A stretch of 26,029 nt of DNA from Alectryocaccomicrobium faecavium (GTDB lineage: Bacteria > Bacillota > Clostridia > Christensenellales > Aristaeellaceae): positions 1 through 26,029 of the forward strand of contig DVOT01000031.1 in assembly GCA_018713425.1 (NCBI GenBank). The letters run 5' to 3'. The stretch's first letter is position 1. Each line of letters starts with the position of its first letter. The notes below the pieces were generated by a model. It was not told the origin of the DNA. It was given only the letters and a program-made list of their open reading frames with translations, and did not search any database. Of this stretch, positions 1 through 7,433 are shown in pieces. The position numbers and the translations under genes were made by a program.

Positions 1-63
1 GTTGCTCACTGGGCTTACTATGCGCTGTTTCGCCCACAGGGCGCGCGCTTCGTGCGCCCCGCA

Positions 64-140
64 AAAAATACCAGAAATGACGTACACGCCGTCATTTCTG
101 ATGAAAGCCTCGTTCTTCCGATACTTTGTCAATGTTCTGA
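64..140. repeat. 77-bp intergenic repeat core, copy 1
   Basis: This stretch recurs at 1440-1516 with one mismatch (T/C near the end). It contains a perfect 10-bp inverted repeat, AGAAATGACG / CGTCATTTCT, around a 7-base loop. It ends in TTCTGA, immediately before a terminator hairpin, as the second copy does. The sequence to the left (1-63) is a different set of short GC-rich palindromes, so the repeat is modular. No coding function is apparent; the ORFs crossing it are chance. Confidence 0.85.
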
Positions 141-180
141 ACCGGGACTGCCCGCAAAAAGGCAGCCCCGGTTGTATTTT
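141..180 (+). terminator. Rho-independent terminator of an upstream gene outside the window
   Basis: Arms ACCGGGACTGCC (141-152) and GGCAGCCCCGGT (161-172) pair with one mismatch around an 8-base loop and are followed by TGTATTTT. It abuts the 77-bp repeat core. It presumably ends a plus-strand gene lying before the window. Confidence 0.6.
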
Positions 181-224
181 GGGCGGTTGGAGAGGGATAT
201 TTCGCGCCTTATCAAACTTGGGGA

Positions 225-253
225 TTGCAATTGCCGGGAACATATGTTATGAT
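225..253 (+). promoter_or_regulatory. Sigma-A promoter of the D-2-hydroxyacid dehydrogenase gene
   Basis: TTGCAA (225-230), a 17-base spacer and TATGAT (248-253) precede a GGAGG site at 267-271 and the ATG at 280. Spacing is ideal, and no other gene lies between. Confidence 0.65.
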
Positions 254-279
254 AAGGAAAAAACTGGGAGGCGTGGAAC

Positions 280-1257
280 ATGCAAACCGCATTCTTCTGC
301 AACAACCCGGATACGATCCGGCGCGTGTATGGCGACAAACCCATCGAAGGAATGTATCCCACGGTCATTGGCGAGAGCAACATTGAGGAGCATCTACCGC
401 AGCTCAAAGGCATGGAGGCCGCGTTTTCCACCTGGGGATTTCCCCAATTGACCGACGCGCAACTCGATGCCCTGCCCAATTGGAAGATTTTGTTCTATGG
501 CGCGGGCACCGTGAAGGCATTCGCGCAGCCGCTACTAGAGCGCGGCATCCGCGTGGTGAGCGCCGCGCACGCCAACGGCGTGTTTGTGGCGGAATACACG
601 CTTGCGCAGATTCTGCTGGCGCAAAAGGGCTATTTCCGCACGGTTCGCGTGGCGGACGGCATGGAAAAGCGCCGGATAAACGCGCAGATTCCGCCCTTTG
701 GCAATTACGATTCGCGCATCGGCCTGATTGGCGCGGGGCACATCGGCCGCATGGTGATCGATTTGCTTTTGCACCACCGCGCAAAGATCATGGTGTACGA
801 TCCCTACCTCACCGAGGAAGGCGCACAGGCGCTGGGCGTGCAAAAGGCCACGCTGGAAGAAATTTTCGCTTCGTGCGAAATCGTTTCCAACCACGCGCCC
901 AACATCCCGGAAACCGTCGGCATGCTAACGTACGATCTGTTCTCGCGCATGCAAAAGGGCGCGACGTTTATCAACACCGGGCGCGGCGCCACCGTGAACG
1001 AGCCAGATATGATCCGCTTCCTGTCCGAACGCGGCGATGTGTGCGCCCTGCTGGACGTAACCTGGCCCGAACCGCCCGTCGCGGGTTCGCCGCTGTATAC
1101 ATTGCCCAATGTGTTCCTCACGCCGCACATTGCCGGCTCCATCGGGCGCGAGGTGATGCTGATGGGCGAATTGTGCCTGGACGAATTTGCGCGCTATAAG
1201 AGGGGCGAGCCTTTGCTCTATGAAGTGACGCTGGAGCAGCTGGCCCGCCTGGCGTAA
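280..1257 (+). CDS. D-2-hydroxyacid dehydrogenase family protein (NAD-dependent)
   Basis: A 325-aa cytoplasmic oxidoreductase of the D-isomer-specific 2-hydroxyacid dehydrogenase family, which interconverts 2-keto acids and D-2-hydroxy acids with NAD(P)H. The Rossmann motif GAGHIG is at residues 151-156. The family catalytic triad is present: Arg235 in NTGRGA, Glu264 in DVTWPEPP and His283 in TPHIAGS. An acidic residue (YDP) follows the second Rossmann strand, which favours NAD over NADP. Length is normal for the family. The start is supported by GGAGG eight bases upstream. The gene stands alone between its own promoter and a terminator block, so the substrate cannot be inferred; phosphoglycerate, lactate or hydroxypyruvate-type substrates all remain possible. 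Confidence 0.9.
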   Translation: MQTAFFCNNPDTIRRVYGDKPIEGMYPTVIGESNIEEHLPQLKGMEAAFSTWGFPQLTDAQLDALPNWKILFYGAGTVKAFAQPLLERGIRVVSAAHANGVFVAEYTLAQILLAQKGYFRTVRVADGMEKRRINAQIPPFGNYDSRIGLIGAGHIGRMVIDLLLHHRAKIMVYDPYLTEEGAQALGVQKATLEEIFASCEIVSNHAPNIPETVGMLTYDLFSRMQKGATFINTGRGATVNEPDMIRFLSERGDVCALLDVTWPEPPVAGSPLYTLPNVFLTPHIAGSIGREVMLMGELCLDEFARYKRGEPLLYEVTLEQLARLA

Positions 1258-1261
1258 AGAA

Positions 1262-1306
1262 CAAAAAGAGCCGCGAATGGGCGTTACACATGCCCATCCG
1301 CGGCTC
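1262..1306 (-). terminator. Hairpin acting as terminator for minus-strand transcripts (serpin side)
   Basis: A hairpin with AGCCGCG...CGCGGCT arms lies at 1268-1306. Read on the minus strand it is followed by TTTTTGT (complement of 1261-1267), as expected for the end of the serpin transcript. It is nearly identical to the hairpin at 1515-1552, whose T-run lies on the plus strand. Confidence 0.6.
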
Positions 1307-1552
1307 TGATCGCCCACAAACCTGCGGTTTGCGGGCGAGATTTCCCGATTGCTTGTCTGCGCACCGCTTCGCGGGCTTCGACGGCCAGCAATCGGGGCGG
1401 GAATGTATTTTTCTCCGCAAATGCAAGCATTTGCTCCCGAAAAATACCAGAAATGACGTACACGCCGTCATTTCTGATGAAAGCCTCGTTCTTCCGATAC
1501 TTTGTCAATGCTCTGAGCCGCGAATGCGCGTTACACATGCCCATCCGCGGCT
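1268..1552. repeat. Modular intergenic repeat block bounded by 38-bp direct repeats
   Basis: The 38-bp sequence at 1268-1305 recurs at 1515-1552 with one substitution; each copy is itself a palindromic hairpin. The 208 bases between them hold several smaller palindromes, including one around 1346-1396 with GATTGCT / AGCAATC arms and the ATTTGC / GCAAAT pair near 1420, plus the 77-bp core. The arrangement looks like an insertion into, or an expansion of, one bidirectional terminator between two convergent genes. Confidence 0.7.
1440..1516. repeat. 77-bp intergenic repeat core, copy 2
   Basis: It matches 64-140 at 76 of 77 positions, including the 10-bp inverted repeat. It again sits directly before a plus-strand terminator hairpin. 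The left flank differs from copy 1, which marks the edge of the conserved module. Confidence 0.85.
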
Positions 1553-1557
1553 TTTTC
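1515..1557 (+). terminator. Rho-independent terminator, plus strand
   Basis: Arms GAGCCGCG and CCGCGGCT, extended by ATGCGC / GCCCAT with a mismatch, are followed by TTTTTCCTTT. It would end plus-strand transcription from the dehydrogenase gene. Confidence 0.65.
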
Positions 1558-1576
1558 CTTTGCAATTTTGCGCCGC

Positions 1577-2767
1577 TTATGGCGCGGGCGTAGCCGCCGG
1601 CACGGCGGGCTCAATGGAGGGATCGGAAACCACTGCCGCGAACAGGATGGAATTGGTTTCCGCGTCATAGACCAGCAGGATGTATGGGCGGTTGACCGTC
1701 ATATCCACAGGCGGTTCTGTTTCCAGCGCGCTGCCGGCCATGGCCACCACCGTGGCCGCGGCCGCGCGCGTACCCTGCTCGTTTACCTCCAAATAAGCGC
1801 TTTGCCGCACGCTACTGATGAACAGGCCGCCTTCCTCCGCCATGCCGGAAAAATCCGCCTCGGCCGAAAAAGGCTTTTCCAAGCCCAGACTTTGCAGCGC
1901 GTCCGTCAAATCCATGGAAGCGGACATTTTCAGCTTTGGCAGGGCAAGCGCCACGGTTTCATTTTGCATGTCATCCAGCAAATCCAGGCCGTTTGCGGCG
2001 AGCAAATCCAGCGTATCGTACATGCGGCCCGCTTCGGGCAGGATCACGACCATGCCCAGCGATTCCTGCGCGTAGGGCAAATAGACGGCCTGGAAAGCTT
2101 CGCCTTGCAGATAAGGCATCTGGCGCGTAGCGCGCATATACTCCACGTCTACCGCGCCGTGGGGCGCGTCAAACGTGCCCGCTTGGGTCGCGTCCTCATC
2201 GAAGGGAACGCGCCATTTCGCGTCCAGCGCCATGGCGTTCGCCAGCATCAGCAGCAGATTGGGTTCCAGGTTGTCCGCGAGGAGCGGATCGACCATGCCG
2301 TCGGTCTTTTCCCGCGCCCAGGCGTTGATTTCGTCTTTTGCGTTTTCCAACTGGGAAAAGGAGAAAATTCCCGCGTCCAGCGCGCCGCGCAGGCTGCCAA
2401 GATACGCGTCCTGCAAAGCAATATCGCTGGAAACAAACGCCGCGTTCGCGCTCTTTGCGCCGCGCACGTTCAGCGAATCCGCCGCGATGCCCAGCGCGTC
2501 CAGCGAAAGCTCGTCTATATCCAGGGCCGCCAACAACTCATCCAGGGTATCCCCCCGCGCGCCCGCCGCGGCCATGGCCAGCGCGTATGTAAGGCTTACG
2601 GGTGAAAACAGCGCCTGTTGATCATAAAGATATAGCTGGTGCAGGACATCCAGGCCCAGCTGGTTGCCAATGCTGCTATCGATTGCCGTCGCATCCGCCG
2701 GTTCCGCCAGGGCGCAGGCAGAAAATGCGAACATAAGCGCCAGCAGCAGCGATAACCACCGTTTCAT
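1577..2767 (-). CDS. Secreted serpin family protease inhibitor
   Basis: A 396-aa serpin. The ATG at 2767 is chosen because AGGAGG lies just upstream (2777-2782 region) and the protein then opens with a signal peptide (MKRWLSLLLALMFAFSACA, likely cut after ALA at about residue 21). The 54 codons upstream in the same frame do not look like protein. A conserved serpin core follows, with a reactive-centre hinge EVNEQGTRAAAATVV at 327-341 and the C-terminal strand NRPYILLVYD near 359-368. The small residues at P12-P9 (AAAA) are those of an inhibitory serpin. Counting from Glu330 as P17 puts P1 near Ser346, which points to an elastase- or subtilisin-like target. A Cys18 preceded by FSA is a poor lipobox. 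The protein probably acts outside the cell against host or microbial serine proteases. It is monocistronic. Confidence 0.93.
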   Translation of the reverse strand: MKRWLSLLLALMFAFSACALAEPADATAIDSSIGNQLGLDVLHQLYLYDQQALFSPVSLTYALAMAAAGARGDTLDELLAALDIDELSLDALGIAADSLNVRGAKSANAAFVSSDIALQDAYLGSLRGALDAGIFSFSQLENAKDEINAWAREKTDGMVDPLLADNLEPNLLLMLANAMALDAKWRVPFDEDATQAGTFDAPHGAVDVEYMRATRQMPYLQGEAFQAVYLPYAQESLGMVVILPEAGRMYDTLDLLAANGLDLLDDMQNETVALALPKLKMSASMDLTDALQSLGLEKPFSAEADFSGMAEEGGLFISSVRQSAYLEVNEQGTRAAAATVVAMAGSALETEPPVDMTVNRPYILLVYDAETNSILFAAVVSDPSIEPAVPAATPAP

Positions 2768-2892
2768 TTTCTGTTCCTCCTTGGGCTTCGTTCGATGCTT
2801 AGACGCGTGAAAAGGCAATTGGTTCCCGGAAAACGGTTGGCAAGCGGCGCGCGGCAACACAAAAGAGGCGCGCTTTTTGCGAAAACGCTTGC

Positions 2893-2926
2893 AAAAAAGC
2901 GACCGGAAAACTCCCGATCGCTTTTT
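2893..2926 (-). terminator. Terminator of rpmB, possibly bidirectional
   Basis: A 10-bp stem (2897-2906 with 2914-2923, one G-T pair) around a 7-base loop is followed on the minus strand by TTTTTT. A T-run also lies on the plus side. It sits just after the rpmB stop codon. The rest of 2768-2932 holds only the serpin leader; I see no convincing serpin promoter there. Confidence 0.7.
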
Positions 2927-2932
2927 CACTTC

Positions 2933-3124
2933 TCACAGGGCGCGCTCCACTTTGCCGCTGCGCAGGCAACGCGTGCACACATACATACGCTGAGGCGTTC
3001 CATTCACGAGCACACGAACGCGCTGGGTGTTTGGCGCCCAGGTACGGCGCGTTTTGTGGTTCGAATGGCTGACATTGTTGCCATAGGTCACGCCCTTCTT
3101 GCACACCTCACAGAATTTTCCCAT
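2933..3124 (-). CDS. rpmB: 50S ribosomal protein L28
   Basis: A 63-aa protein with the typical L28 start (MGKFCEVC) and the middle block HSNHKTRRTWAPN. It is a structural protein of the large ribosomal subunit. Two CxxC pairs, Cys5/Cys8 and Cys50/Cys53, form a zinc ribbon, so this is the zinc-binding (C+) form rather than the zinc-free paralogue. The start is supported by GGGAGGG upstream. The gene is single, with its own promoter and terminator, and diverges from yloU-fakA-recG as in many Bacillota. Confidence 0.97.
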   Translation of the reverse strand: MGKFCEVCKKGVTYGNNVSHSNHKTRRTWAPNTQRVRVLVNGTPQRMYVCTRCLRSGKVERAL

Positions 3125-3170
3125 CGAAATACACCCTCCCTTCAGGTGGTATCACACACAGACAAAGCTT

Positions 3171-3199
3171 ATTATACCACCCCTCCGGGCCAAATGCAA
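3171..3199 (-). promoter_or_regulatory. Sigma-A promoter of rpmB
   Basis: On the minus strand, TTGCAT (3194-3199), exactly 17 bases, then a perfect TATAAT (3171-3176), about 46 bases before the rpmB start. Confidence 0.8.
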
Positions 3200-3268
3200 G
3201 CGGTTCTGGTGTAAAAGTTTATGGCAGGGAATAAAATTCCGTATTTTGCGCGTTTAACGTCAATAGAC

Positions 3269-3297
3269 TTGCATATGTGGGAATTTTTCGCTATACT
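3269..3297 (+). promoter_or_regulatory. Sigma-A promoter of the yloU-fakA-recG operon
   Basis: TTGCAT (3269-3274), 17 bases, TATACT (3292-3297), 46 bases before the ATG at 3344. It diverges from the rpmB promoter; both share the same -35 hexamer. Confidence 0.75.
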
Positions 3298-3343
3298 AAA
3301 GAAAGAGTATTGTGGAGGGTTATATCCAGAGGGAGGTTTATAT

Positions 3344-3694
3344 ATGGACTGCAAATTCAGGACGCAGCTTGGGCTGGTTACGGTCGATGAGGACGTGATC
3401 GTCAAAGTGGCGGGCTACGCGGCGCTGGAATGCTACGGCATCGTCGGCATGGCAGCCAAGCGGTCGACGGATGGCATCGTTCAGCTGATGGGCCGGGAAA
3501 ACCTGGGCCGCGGCGTGCGCATTCAGGCGATGGACGATTCTGTGATCGTCGATCTGTATATCATCGTTGAATACGGCATCTCCATCAGCGCGGTCGCCTC
3601 CACCATCATAGACCAAGTGAAATACAAGATCGAGCATCTGACGGGCGTAACGGTCAGCCGGGTCAACGTTTCGATCGAGGATATCCGCGTATAA
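3344..3694 (+). CDS. Asp23/Gls24 family envelope stress response protein (YloU-like)
   Basis: A 116-aa single-domain Asp23/Gls24 protein. The ATG at 3344 follows GAGGGAGG; the in-frame extension back to 3221 would run through the promoter and is rejected. The family signature is visible: an opening beta region (GLVTVDEDVIVKVAGYAALE), the glycine-rich GIVGMAAK, and a C-terminal segment with VTVSRVNVSIEDIRV. Members are membrane-associated or cytoplasmic proteins linked to envelope and alkaline stress; the YloU branch has no settled biochemical role. It sits 22 bases before fakA, the conserved Bacillota pairing, so it is probably co-transcribed with fatty acid kinase. Confidence 0.92.
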   Translation: MDCKFRTQLGLVTVDEDVIVKVAGYAALECYGIVGMAAKRSTDGIVQLMGRENLGRGVRIQAMDDSVIVDLYIIVEYGISISAVASTIIDQVKYKIEHLTGVTVSRVNVSIEDIRV

Positions 3695-3716
3695 ACGCGC
3701 AATTTCGGAGGACGAA

Positions 3717-5336
3717 ATGAAAACGATAGACGGGCTGATGCTGAAAGAGATGTTCCTTTCCGGCGCTGCGAACATCAACGCCAACCGTGAAAGCGTCGAC
3801 GCGCTGAACGTGTTCCCCGTGCCGGATGGCGATACGGGAACCAATATGTGCCAAACCATGAATTCCGCCGTGAAAGACCTGCGCGACCGCACGTTCCCCA
3901 GCGTGTACGAAGTGGCGAATTGCGCGGCCAAGGGCGCGCTGCGCGGCGCGCGCGGCAATTCGGGCGTGATCCTCAGCCAGATTTTGCGCGGCTTTGCCAA
4001 GGGCCTGGAAGGCGCGGAGGAAATGGACGCCTATCTGTTCGCCAAGGCGCTGCGCTCGGGCGCGGAGATGGCCTATAAGGCGATTATGAAGCCCAAAGAG
4101 GGCACGATCCTCACCGTGGCACGCGTTACGGCGGACGACATCAACCGCGAGGTGCAAAAAACCGACGATATGGTGGAGTTGTTCAGCGCGCTCCTCGCGT
4201 CGGGCAACGCCATTTTGAAAAAGACGCCCGATATGCTCCCCGTGCTCAAGTCCGCGGGCGTGGTGGATTCGGGCGGCAAGGGCTTGATGACCATTTACGC
4301 CGGCTTTTTCGCCGCGCTCACCGGCAAGCCCGTGGAAGACGAGGCGGCCGCGGGCGGTGCGGCGGTGGGCGGCGAATTTGTGGACGACCATGAATCGCTG
4401 GAAGAAATCCATTTCGCCTATTGCACGGAATTCCTCGTATCCCACCCCAAGCCGGACATGAAGGAGAGCGACGTCACCCGCCTGCGCGAGCGGCTGGAAC
4501 GCATCGGCGATTGCGTGGTGGTGGTGAGCGACATGAGCATCGTGAAGGTGCACGTGCACACCAACGACCCGGGTCGCGCGCTGCAAATGGCGCTGGAACT
4601 GGGCGAGCTGGATTCCATCAAGATCGATAACATGCTGGAGGAATTCCGCGAGCGCATGGCCAAGCGTGAAAGCGAGCTGAAGGAATACGGCATGGTTTCC
4701 GTGGCGCTGGGCGAAGGCTTTGAGGAAATCTTTAAGGATTTGATGGTGGACAAGCTGGTGGACGGCGGGCAAACGATGAATCCCAGCATTGAAGACCTCT
4801 TTGAGGCCATCGAGGCCACGAGCGCCAAAAAAGTGTTCGTTTTGCCCAACAACACGAATATCATCCTGGCGGCGCAGCAGGCGGCGGAGCTTTCCAAAAA
4901 GCAAGTGGCCGTGCTGCCCACCAAATCCGTGCCCATGGGCATCGCCGCCGCCATTGCCTTCAACGGCGAAAAGCCGTTTGAGGAAAACGTCGCGGCCATG
5001 ACCGAGGCCGCCGAGCGCGTGCATACCGCCTCGATTACCTACGCGGTGCGCGACACCAACTTCGATGGCATGCAGATCCACGAGGGCGACATCATGGGCT
5101 TGATCGACAACAAGGTGAAAATCCTCGGCAGCGACGTTACCGAGGTGGCCAAGCTCTTGATGAACGAAATGGTCAACGAGGACAGCGAGCTGATCACCAT
5201 CTATTCCGGCGCGGACACCAGCGAGGAAGACGCGTGCGCGCTGGAAACATATGCCGGCGAAACGTTTGATATGTGCGAAGTGATGCTGCACAGCGGTGGG
5301 CAGCCGTTGTACTATTACCTGATCGCCGTGGAATGA
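3717..5336 (+). CDS. fakA: DAK2 domain fatty acid kinase subunit (FakA/YloV-like)
   Basis: A 539-aa protein. The N-terminal DhaL/DAK2 nucleotide-binding domain (about 1-200) carries the Mg-ADP binding motif DGDTGTN at 37-43 and a GARGNSGV loop near 76-83. A middle domain follows, and then a C-terminal DegV-like region with NNTNIILAAQQA and PTKSVPMGIAAA. In the Fak system this subunit phosphorylates fatty acids bound to a FakB partner, feeding exogenous fatty acids to the PlsX/PlsY pathway. No fakB lies in this window. The start has GGAGG seven bases upstream. Length matches the family (about 550 aa). It is followed after three bases by recG, so the two are probably translated from one mRNA. 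Confidence 0.92.
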   Translation: MKTIDGLMLKEMFLSGAANINANRESVDALNVFPVPDGDTGTNMCQTMNSAVKDLRDRTFPSVYEVANCAAKGALRGARGNSGVILSQILRGFAKGLEGAEEMDAYLFAKALRSGAEMAYKAIMKPKEGTILTVARVTADDINREVQKTDDMVELFSALLASGNAILKKTPDMLPVLKSAGVVDSGGKGLMTIYAGFFAALTGKPVEDEAAAGGAAVGGEFVDDHESLEEIHFAYCTEFLVSHPKPDMKESDVTRLRERLERIGDCVVVVSDMSIVKVHVHTNDPGRALQMALELGELDSIKIDNMLEEFRERMAKRESELKEYGMVSVALGEGFEEIFKDLMVDKLVDGGQTMNPSIEDLFEAIEATSAKKVFVLPNNTNIILAAQQAAELSKKQVAVLPTKSVPMGIAAAIAFNGEKPFEENVAAMTEAAERVHTASITYAVRDTNFDGMQIHEGDIMGLIDNKVKILGSDVTEVAKLLMNEMVNEDSELITIYSGADTSEEDACALETYAGETFDMCEVMLHSGGQPLYYYLIAVE

Positions 5337-5339
5337 GTC

Positions 5340-7334
5340 ATGCGCCAGGAGAGCATTTTGACCCTGCCCGGCGTAGGCGCGGCGCGCGCGAAGGCGCTAT
5401 CCGCCGCGGGCTTTGCAACGCTTCACGATCTGGCCCTCTGCCTGCCAAAAGAATATCGCGACCTGACACGAGCCACGCCCATCGCGGATTTGCGCGCGGG
5501 CGAAGCCGCGCTGGTGCGCGGAACCATCCTGGAAACAGCGCGCGTTCGATGGGCCAAACGCCTATCGATCACGCGCTGCGTCATTTCCGACGGCACTGCT
5601 TCCATCGGCTGCGCTTGGTTTAACCAGCCGTGGATGGCGCAGAGCATGGTCGCCGGGCGGCCTGTCGCGTTATATGGCAAACCTGAGCGCGAACGCGGCG
5701 CGCTCGTTTTGATGAACCCCACGATGGAAGCGCGCGAGGGCATCGCGCCGGTATACAAAGCGGTGAGCCAGGTTCCGGCGAAGGTTTTTGCCGGGCTCAT
5801 AGCGCAGGCTGTGCGGCGGCTGGATGGTTCCTGGCCAGAGGATTTGCCCGCCGCCGTGCGGGAAGCGCGCGCCCTGCCCGGCAAAAACGAAGCCGTGCGG
5901 GAAGCGCATTTGCCCACGGATTGGCCCAGCCTCAAGGCCGCCCGGCGGCGACTCGCGTTTGAGGAGCTGTTTTTTTACCAAATTGCGCTGGCTTTGCTGC
6001 GCGCGGACGTGCGGCGCGGCGTATCCATTCCGGTGGACGGCGCCCAGGCGGACGCGTTTTGGACGCATTTGCCCTTTGCCCCCACGCGCGCGCAGATGCG
6101 CGTGCTGCGCGAAATCGCCTGCGATCTCGCCGGAAAACACGCCATGGCGCGCCTGGTGCAGGGCGATGTGGGCTGCGGCAAAACCGCCGTGGCCTTTGGC
6201 GCGATGTGGCTGGCGGTCGACCGCGGCTGGCAATGCGCCATGATGGCGCCCACGGAAATCCTTGCCCGCCAGCACTATGAGAGCGCGCAGGCGCTGCTCG
6301 CACCGCTGGGCATCCGCTGCGGACTGCTGCTGGGCAGCATGGGGCAAAAGGCACACCGCGAAGCGCACGCCGCCATGCGCGAGGGCGCGTGGCAAATCGC
6401 CTTTGGCACGCACGCTTTGCTTTCGCCCGGCGTGGAATTCGCCCGCCTGGGCCTAGTGGTGGTGGATGAGCAGCACCGCTTTGGCGTGCGCCAGCGCTCG
6501 CAACTGGCGGAAAAGGGCGACGCGCCCAATGTTCTCGTCATGTCCGCCACGCCGATTCCGCGCACGCTCTCGCTGATCCTCTACGGGGATCTGGATGTGA
6601 GCGTGATCGATGAACTGCCGCCTGGCCGCAAGCCGGTCAGCACCCGCATTGTGCCCGAGAGCAAGCGAGCGGATATGTATGGCTTTTTGCGCCGGGAAGC
6701 GCAGGCGGGCCGGCAAATCTATGTGGTGTGCCCGCTGATTGAAGAGAGCGAGGCCGTGGACGCCAAACCGGCCGAGGAAATTTACGAATTTTTGCGCACG
6801 CAAGCGCTGAGCGATTTGCGCGTGGAACTGGTGCATGGCCGCATGCGCCCCGCGGATAAGGACGCGGTGATCGCCGCGTTCGCGCGCGGGGAAGTGGACG
6901 TGCTGGTTTCCACCACGGTGATCGAAGTGGGCGTGAACGTGCCCAACGCCAGCGTGATGGTAATTGAAAACGCCGAGCGCTTTGGCCTGGCGCAATTGCA
7001 CCAGCTCAGAGGCCGCGTGGGGCGCGGCGGCGGCCAGGCTTGGTGCTTTCTGATGGCCGAGCCCAACGAACGCTTGCGCACGCTTACGCAAACGAACGAC
7101 GGGTTCCTGGTGGCGCAAAAGGATATGGAGTTGCGCGGGCCGGGCGAAATTTTGGGCACGCGGCAATCCGGCGCGATTTTCGAAGGCGCCGAGATCGACC
7201 TTGCGCTGCTGGCCGAGGCGCACGACGACGCCCGCGCGGTTTTGCGCCAGGCGGATGGCGAGGAAGCGGCCGCGGCCGTGCGCGTTGCGCGGGAACGCTT
7301 CCGCGATCGCTTGGCAGAAGCGGGGTTGAACTGA
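5340..7334 (+). CDS. recG: ATP-dependent DNA helicase RecG
   Basis: A 664-aa RecG, slightly shorter than the E. coli protein (693 aa). The N-terminal wedge/OB domain covers about residues 1-190. The helicase core has Walker A GDVGCGKT at 275-282, the DEQH box at 376-379 and motif III SATPIPRTL shortly after. The C-terminal helicase half includes TTVIEVGVNVPNA and the QLRGRVGRG motif VI. It regresses stalled replication forks and branch-migrates Holliday junctions. Its ATG lies three bases after the fakA stop with no strong ribosome site of its own, so translational coupling is likely. In many Bacillota rsmD and coaD follow recG; here an accessory gene set follows instead. Confidence 0.96.
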   Translation: MRQESILTLPGVGAARAKALSAAGFATLHDLALCLPKEYRDLTRATPIADLRAGEAALVRGTILETARVRWAKRLSITRCVISDGTASIGCAWFNQPWMAQSMVAGRPVALYGKPERERGALVLMNPTMEAREGIAPVYKAVSQVPAKVFAGLIAQAVRRLDGSWPEDLPAAVREARALPGKNEAVREAHLPTDWPSLKAARRRLAFEELFFYQIALALLRADVRRGVSIPVDGAQADAFWTHLPFAPTRAQMRVLREIACDLAGKHAMARLVQGDVGCGKTAVAFGAMWLAVDRGWQCAMMAPTEILARQHYESAQALLAPLGIRCGLLLGSMGQKAHREAHAAMREGAWQIAFGTHALLSPGVEFARLGLVVVDEQHRFGVRQRSQLAEKGDAPNVLVMSATPIPRTLSLILYGDLDVSVIDELPPGRKPVSTRIVPESKRADMYGFLRREAQAGRQIYVVCPLIEESEAVDAKPAEEIYEFLRTQALSDLRVELVHGRMRPADKDAVIAAFARGEVDVLVSTTVIEVGVNVPNASVMVIENAERFGLAQLHQLRGRVGRGGGQAWCFLMAEPNERLRTLTQTNDGFLVAQKDMELRGPGEILGTRQSGAIFEGAEIDLALLAEAHDDARAVLRQADGEEAAAAVRVARERFRDRLAEAGLN

Positions 7335-7433
7335 TTTTGAAGACAGGGCGCCGCCGCTTTGCGCGCCCCGGGATTTGGGCTTCGCCGCTATGCGGCAAAA
7401 AATATGCCACGCAACATTTTTGGAGGGATATGT

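Noticed and set aside
1..451. 149-codon ORF at the window start
   Set aside because: It runs through repeats, a terminator and the dehydrogenase promoter, then into the dehydrogenase gene in another frame.
1577..2767. Lipoprotein reading of the serpin signal (Cys18)
   Set aside because: The residues before the cysteine (FSA) do not fit a lipobox, and a good ALA signal peptidase I site lies just after.
3663..5291. 542-codon open frame antisense to fakA
   Set aside because: Composition (His/Arg-rich) and lack of motifs mark it as a shadow of fakA.
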